Below the pieces are notes generated by a model, which did no database searches, had not been told where the DNA came from, and was given only the letters and a program-made list of their open reading frames with translations. From Oscillospiraceae bacterium (lineage in GTDB: Bacteria; Bacillota; Clostridia; Oscillospirales; Ruminococcaceae): a stretch of 34,958 nucleotides of DNA. Positions 33,129-34,958 of the stretch are shown piece by piece; position 1 is the stretch's first letter, and each line of letters opens with the position of its first letter. The position numbers were made by a program, and so were the translations under genes. The DNA is taken from NCBI GenBank assembly GCA_017518255.1, contig JAFWVK010000070.1, forward strand, positions 1-34,958. The letters run 5' to 3'.

Positions 33129-33151
33129 AAATTAGTCCAATGGACTAATTT
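33129..33151. repeat. 23-bp palindrome upstream of IS66 tnpA
   Basis: Arms AAATTAGTCCA (33129-33139) and TGGACTAATTT (33141-33151) are perfect inverses around one base. A nested outer pair CAGTCTA/TAGACTG and a further TTTAGAC/GTCTAAA pairing surround it. It may fold in the leader RNA or bind a regulator. Confidence 0.55.
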
Positions 33152-33185
33152 GGAGTGTTCTAGACTGACACGAGGAGGAATCGGT

Positions 33186-33512
33186 ATGCAATCGGAAACC
33201 ACAACAGCAATCACGGCAGTAAAGCAAGACGTTCGTCTGCGGGAATGGGCGGAACAGCTCGAAGCACAACAGGCAAGCGGGCTGACCGTTCCGCAGTGGT
33301 GTGCGGAGAACGGAATCAAGACCAAGAGTTTCTACTACCGGCTGCGCAGAGTCCGGGAACAGTATATCCAGTCTGCACAGGCGGTCGTCCCGCTGACGGT
33401 ACCGCAGCAGCAAAGTGCAGATATCAGGATCGAGAAGAACGGAGTGCGTATCTCATTGCCGACCAACATAACACAGGATACGCTGCTGGCATTGGTGAAT
33501 GCGCTATGCTGA
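33186..33512 (+). CDS. tnpA: IS66-family accessory protein TnpA
   Basis: The protein has 108 residues from ATG 33186 behind GAGGAGG; a longer frame without a ribosome site is rejected. The helix-turn-helix-like core reads L-R-E-W-A-E-Q-L, Q-A-S-G-L-T-V-P-Q-W-C and G-I-K-T-K-S-F-Y-Y-R-L-R-R-V-R, characteristic of IS66 TnpA (IS3_orfA-like). Its stop overlaps the ATG of tnpB, as in intact IS66 elements. The gene itself is intact, but the transposase it assists is broken here, so it could only act in trans. Confidence 0.85.
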   Translation: MQSETTTAITAVKQDVRLREWAEQLEAQQASGLTVPQWCAENGIKTKSFYYRLRRVREQYIQSAQAVVPLTVPQQQSADIRIEKNGVRISLPTNITQDTLLALVNALC

Positions 33513-33520
33513 ACGATTTG

Positions 33521-33753
33521 CTTACCATTCAATACTTAATATTCAAACAATAGACCCACCTTCGAGGTGATACGCTTATATACATTCTCTTCTGTTTATA
33601 CCACAACGCAGATGCTTTGTCAATAGGGGTAAGGATACCTTGCTGGCCCCCCAAAAAAGAGGTAGCTCAATAGAGGACGTCCCCTAAATCAGACACTTTT
33701 TCGACACGTTGAAACGCTCCAGTATGCTGCATGACATACAGGAGCGTTTTCAC
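33521..33753. other. Gene-free gap after the IS66 break, with terminator hairpin
   Basis: No gene can be supported. The hairpin AAACGCTCC-a-GTATG ... CATAC-a-GGAGCGTTT (33712-33749) lies at the end of the minus-strand regulator gene and is probably its terminator, although its U-run is poor. The middle part has short G- or C-rich runs that look like debris of insertion sequences, but I cannot assign them. Confidence 0.5.
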
Positions 33754-34524
33754 TTATGTATTTCTCTTCTGATAAAGCACCAGCTCCGGCTTTGCGCCGT
33801 CTTTGCCGTAGGTGCTGACGAGTATGAACTCCATATTGGCAAGTACCCCGAAGCATCTTCCGCTATCGTCGGTGCAGGCAAGCTGATTGCCGAGATACGT
33901 TGCGCCGTCATCCAGAAATTTCACGGCACAGCCGTTCGGGAGCGGATATGCGAGATTGACATAGTTGCCGACAAGCGCATTCAGCTTTTCGAGCTTTGGC
34001 ATCCCCGGTATTTCCAGAGCGTTGATCTCCCGGACAAGCTGCTGCTTGAACGCTTCAAATGCACCGCCGTCACTGAGCTCGCTGTGCCGCTTCCAGTAAT
34101 CGAGCTTCGGCAGCATATCCTGCAGATAGGAGCGCACCTCATTCCCCGGGTGCTCAGCGCTCGCCATATTCTTCACGCAGACCTCGATGAGATCGTCCAT
34201 ATCGCTGTACATGTAGGTGCCGTCCGCATAGCACCATTTGCAGTAATCTGCGTTCGGGGAGCCGTCTTTGTTGCTGCTGATGATGGCTTCCTCTAGTGGC
34301 ATGCCGCAGCACTGGCAGATCATCTGTTCGGAGGCACCGAGCAGCGTATTGATGGAGACACCGAACAGTGCCGAAAGCAGTTTCAGCGCTTCAGTGTTCG
34401 GAAGGGTCTCGCCGGTTTCCCAGCGGGAAACCGCCTGCCGCGTGACAAACAGCTTTTCAGCGAGTGCGTCCTGTGATAATCCGTGTTTTGTGCGGAGTTC
34501 GTGAATGATTGTTTTGGTTACCAT
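33754..34524 (-). CDS. XRE-family regulator with zinc-ribbon domain
   Basis: The protein has 256 residues from ATG 34524 behind AAGGAGGG. The helix-turn-helix at 4-60 (L-S-Q-D-A-L-A-E-K-L, T-R-Q-A-V-S-R-W-E-T-G) is followed by a putative zinc ribbon: C-Q-C-C-G-M-P-L at 70-77 and Y-C-K-W-C at 94-98, as in PF12674. A helical segment continues to about 175, and a C-terminal beta-rich domain (about 185-256) is unrecognised. Possibly a metal- or stress-responsive regulator. It lies opposite to, and between, the two IS66 pieces, with its own promoter and terminator, so it is a passenger. Confidence 0.85.
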   Translation of the reverse strand: MVTKTIIHELRTKHGLSQDALAEKLFVTRQAVSRWETGETLPNTEALKLLSALFGVSINTLLGASEQMICQCCGMPLEEAIISSNKDGSPNADYCKWCYADGTYMYSDMDDLIEVCVKNMASAEHPGNEVRSYLQDMLPKLDYWKRHSELSDGGAFEAFKQQLVREINALEIPGMPKLEKLNALVGNYVNLAYPLPNGCAVKFLDDGATYLGNQLACTDDSGRCFGVLANMEFILVSTYGKDGAKPELVLYQKRNT

Positions 34525-34548
34525 AGTGATATCCCTCCTTGTGGCACC

Positions 34549-34577
34549 ATTATAGCATATCTGTATGCAGCAGTCAA
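34549..34577 (-). promoter_or_regulatory. Promoter of the XRE/zinc-ribbon gene
   Basis: TTGACT (34572-34577), 17-nt spacer and TATAAT (34549-34554) on the minus strand, followed by AAGGAGGG. The -35 ends only about 25 nt from the start of the tnpC fragment. Confidence 0.83.
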
Positions 34578-34600
34578 GCAACGCTTTGTTGCGGAGGGCA

Positions 34601-34958
34601 GCGGAGAAATGGTGTCTGTCTGTTGTAGAGAAAATGCACGAATTGCTGCTGTCCAGTTCTGTGATCCATGCAGACGAAACACCGGTTCAGGTTCTGCATG
34701 AGGAAGGCAGGAAAGCAACGACCGAATCAAAGATGTGGGTGTACTGCAACGGCAAAATGAATGACCGCAGCATCGTCATTTTCGATTACCAACCAACCAG
34801 AAAAGGCGAGAATGCGCAGGCGTTTCTGCAAGGATTCACCGGCTATTTGGTACGGGACGGATACAGTGGGTATCCTAGGGTGAAGGGTGTAAAGCACTGC
34901 GGATGCCTGATCCACTGTCGGAGATATTTTGTCAATGCGCTGCCGAAGGAAAAGAAAG
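34601..34958 (+). pseudogene. tnpC: IS66 transposase (tnpC) fragment, 5'-truncated, runs off window
   Basis: The frame is open from about 34601 to the window end without a start. It reads V-I-H-A-D-E-T-P-V-Q-V, M-W-V-Y-C-N-G-K, F-D-Y-Q-P-T-R-K-G-E-N-A and G-Y-L-V-R-D-G-Y-S-G-Y. These are catalytic-core motifs of IS66 DDE transposases, with two of the three acidic residues visible (in H-A-D-E-T and R-D-G-Y). The N-terminal half, including the zinc-finger and leucine-rich regions, is missing. It matches the orientation of the tnpA piece 1.1 kb upstream. Confidence 0.85.

Larger units (their letters stand above)
33028..33520 (+). mobile_element. 5' piece of an IS66-family insertion sequence
   Basis: GTAAGCG at 33028-33034 fits the IS66 terminal repeat, which starts GTAA. 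It is followed by a leader with palindromes, a complete tnpA and only the first codons of tnpB (ATG 33507, M-L-N-D), after which the sequence is unrelated. The rest of tnpB and the start of tnpC are missing. A matching tnpC piece lies at 34601-34958 in the same orientation. Confidence 0.65.

Overview
The window looks like a chromosome segment of a Ruminococcus-like anaerobic Firmicute (Oscillospiraceae). This is inferred from a secreted protein with a Thr-rich linker and a C-terminal dockerin, a T-box-controlled trp operon, a spoVT gene, and Firmicute-type promoters and Shine-Dalgarno (SD) sites throughout. No rRNA, tRNA or CRISPR array was seen.

Layout. 1-1346 is an accessory edge: a DUF262 gene running off the window, a truncated EcoRI-type methyltransferase and an XRE regulator, all abutting the 3' end of guaA. 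1347-10573 holds guaA (ATP-pyrophosphatase domain only), a DUF3810 membrane protein, and the trp operon trpE-trpGD-trpC-trpF-trpB-trpA on the minus strand, preceded by a T-box leader and a consensus promoter. 10797-12596 is the transglutaminase-like dockerin protein. 12733-16364 is a zinc operon (zur-znuA-znuC-znuB-cysteine hydrolase). 16530-18042 carries two tandem MgtC-family genes. 18121-20998 is a tetR followed by an in-frame coaE-M18 aminopeptidase fusion.

The main discovery is at 21520-32612. An element of about 11.1 kb sits inside spoVT. The first 31 codons of spoVT are at 32702-32610, and the remaining 153 codons are at 21513-21055, fused in frame to the 3' end of the element's own large serine recombinase. 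Both junctions share GGCG in the same reading phase, and next to each is one arm of a 19-bp inverted repeat. Precise excision would give an intact 184-codon spoVT. It would also give the recombinase a different 29-residue tail that ends just before a hairpin terminator. The recombination therefore swaps the 3' ends of two genes. The arrangement resembles the intervening elements of sporulation genes (skin in sigK, SPbeta in spsM).

The element also encodes a MobV relaxase with a candidate oriT, an AAA_25/RepA-like ATPase and small accessory genes. An unrecognised Cys-rich protein and an AT-rich defence cassette complete it: PD-(D/E)XK restriction enzyme, N6-adenine methyltransferase and OLD-like AAA/Toprim protein. 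It is best described as an integrative mobilizable element carrying defence genes.

Beyond the element, 32703-34958 has the upstream flank of spoVT, a decayed copy of one of the element's small genes, and a broken IS66 element with an XRE/zinc-ribbon regulator between its two pieces. Function assignments rest on motifs read by eye. No database search was possible.
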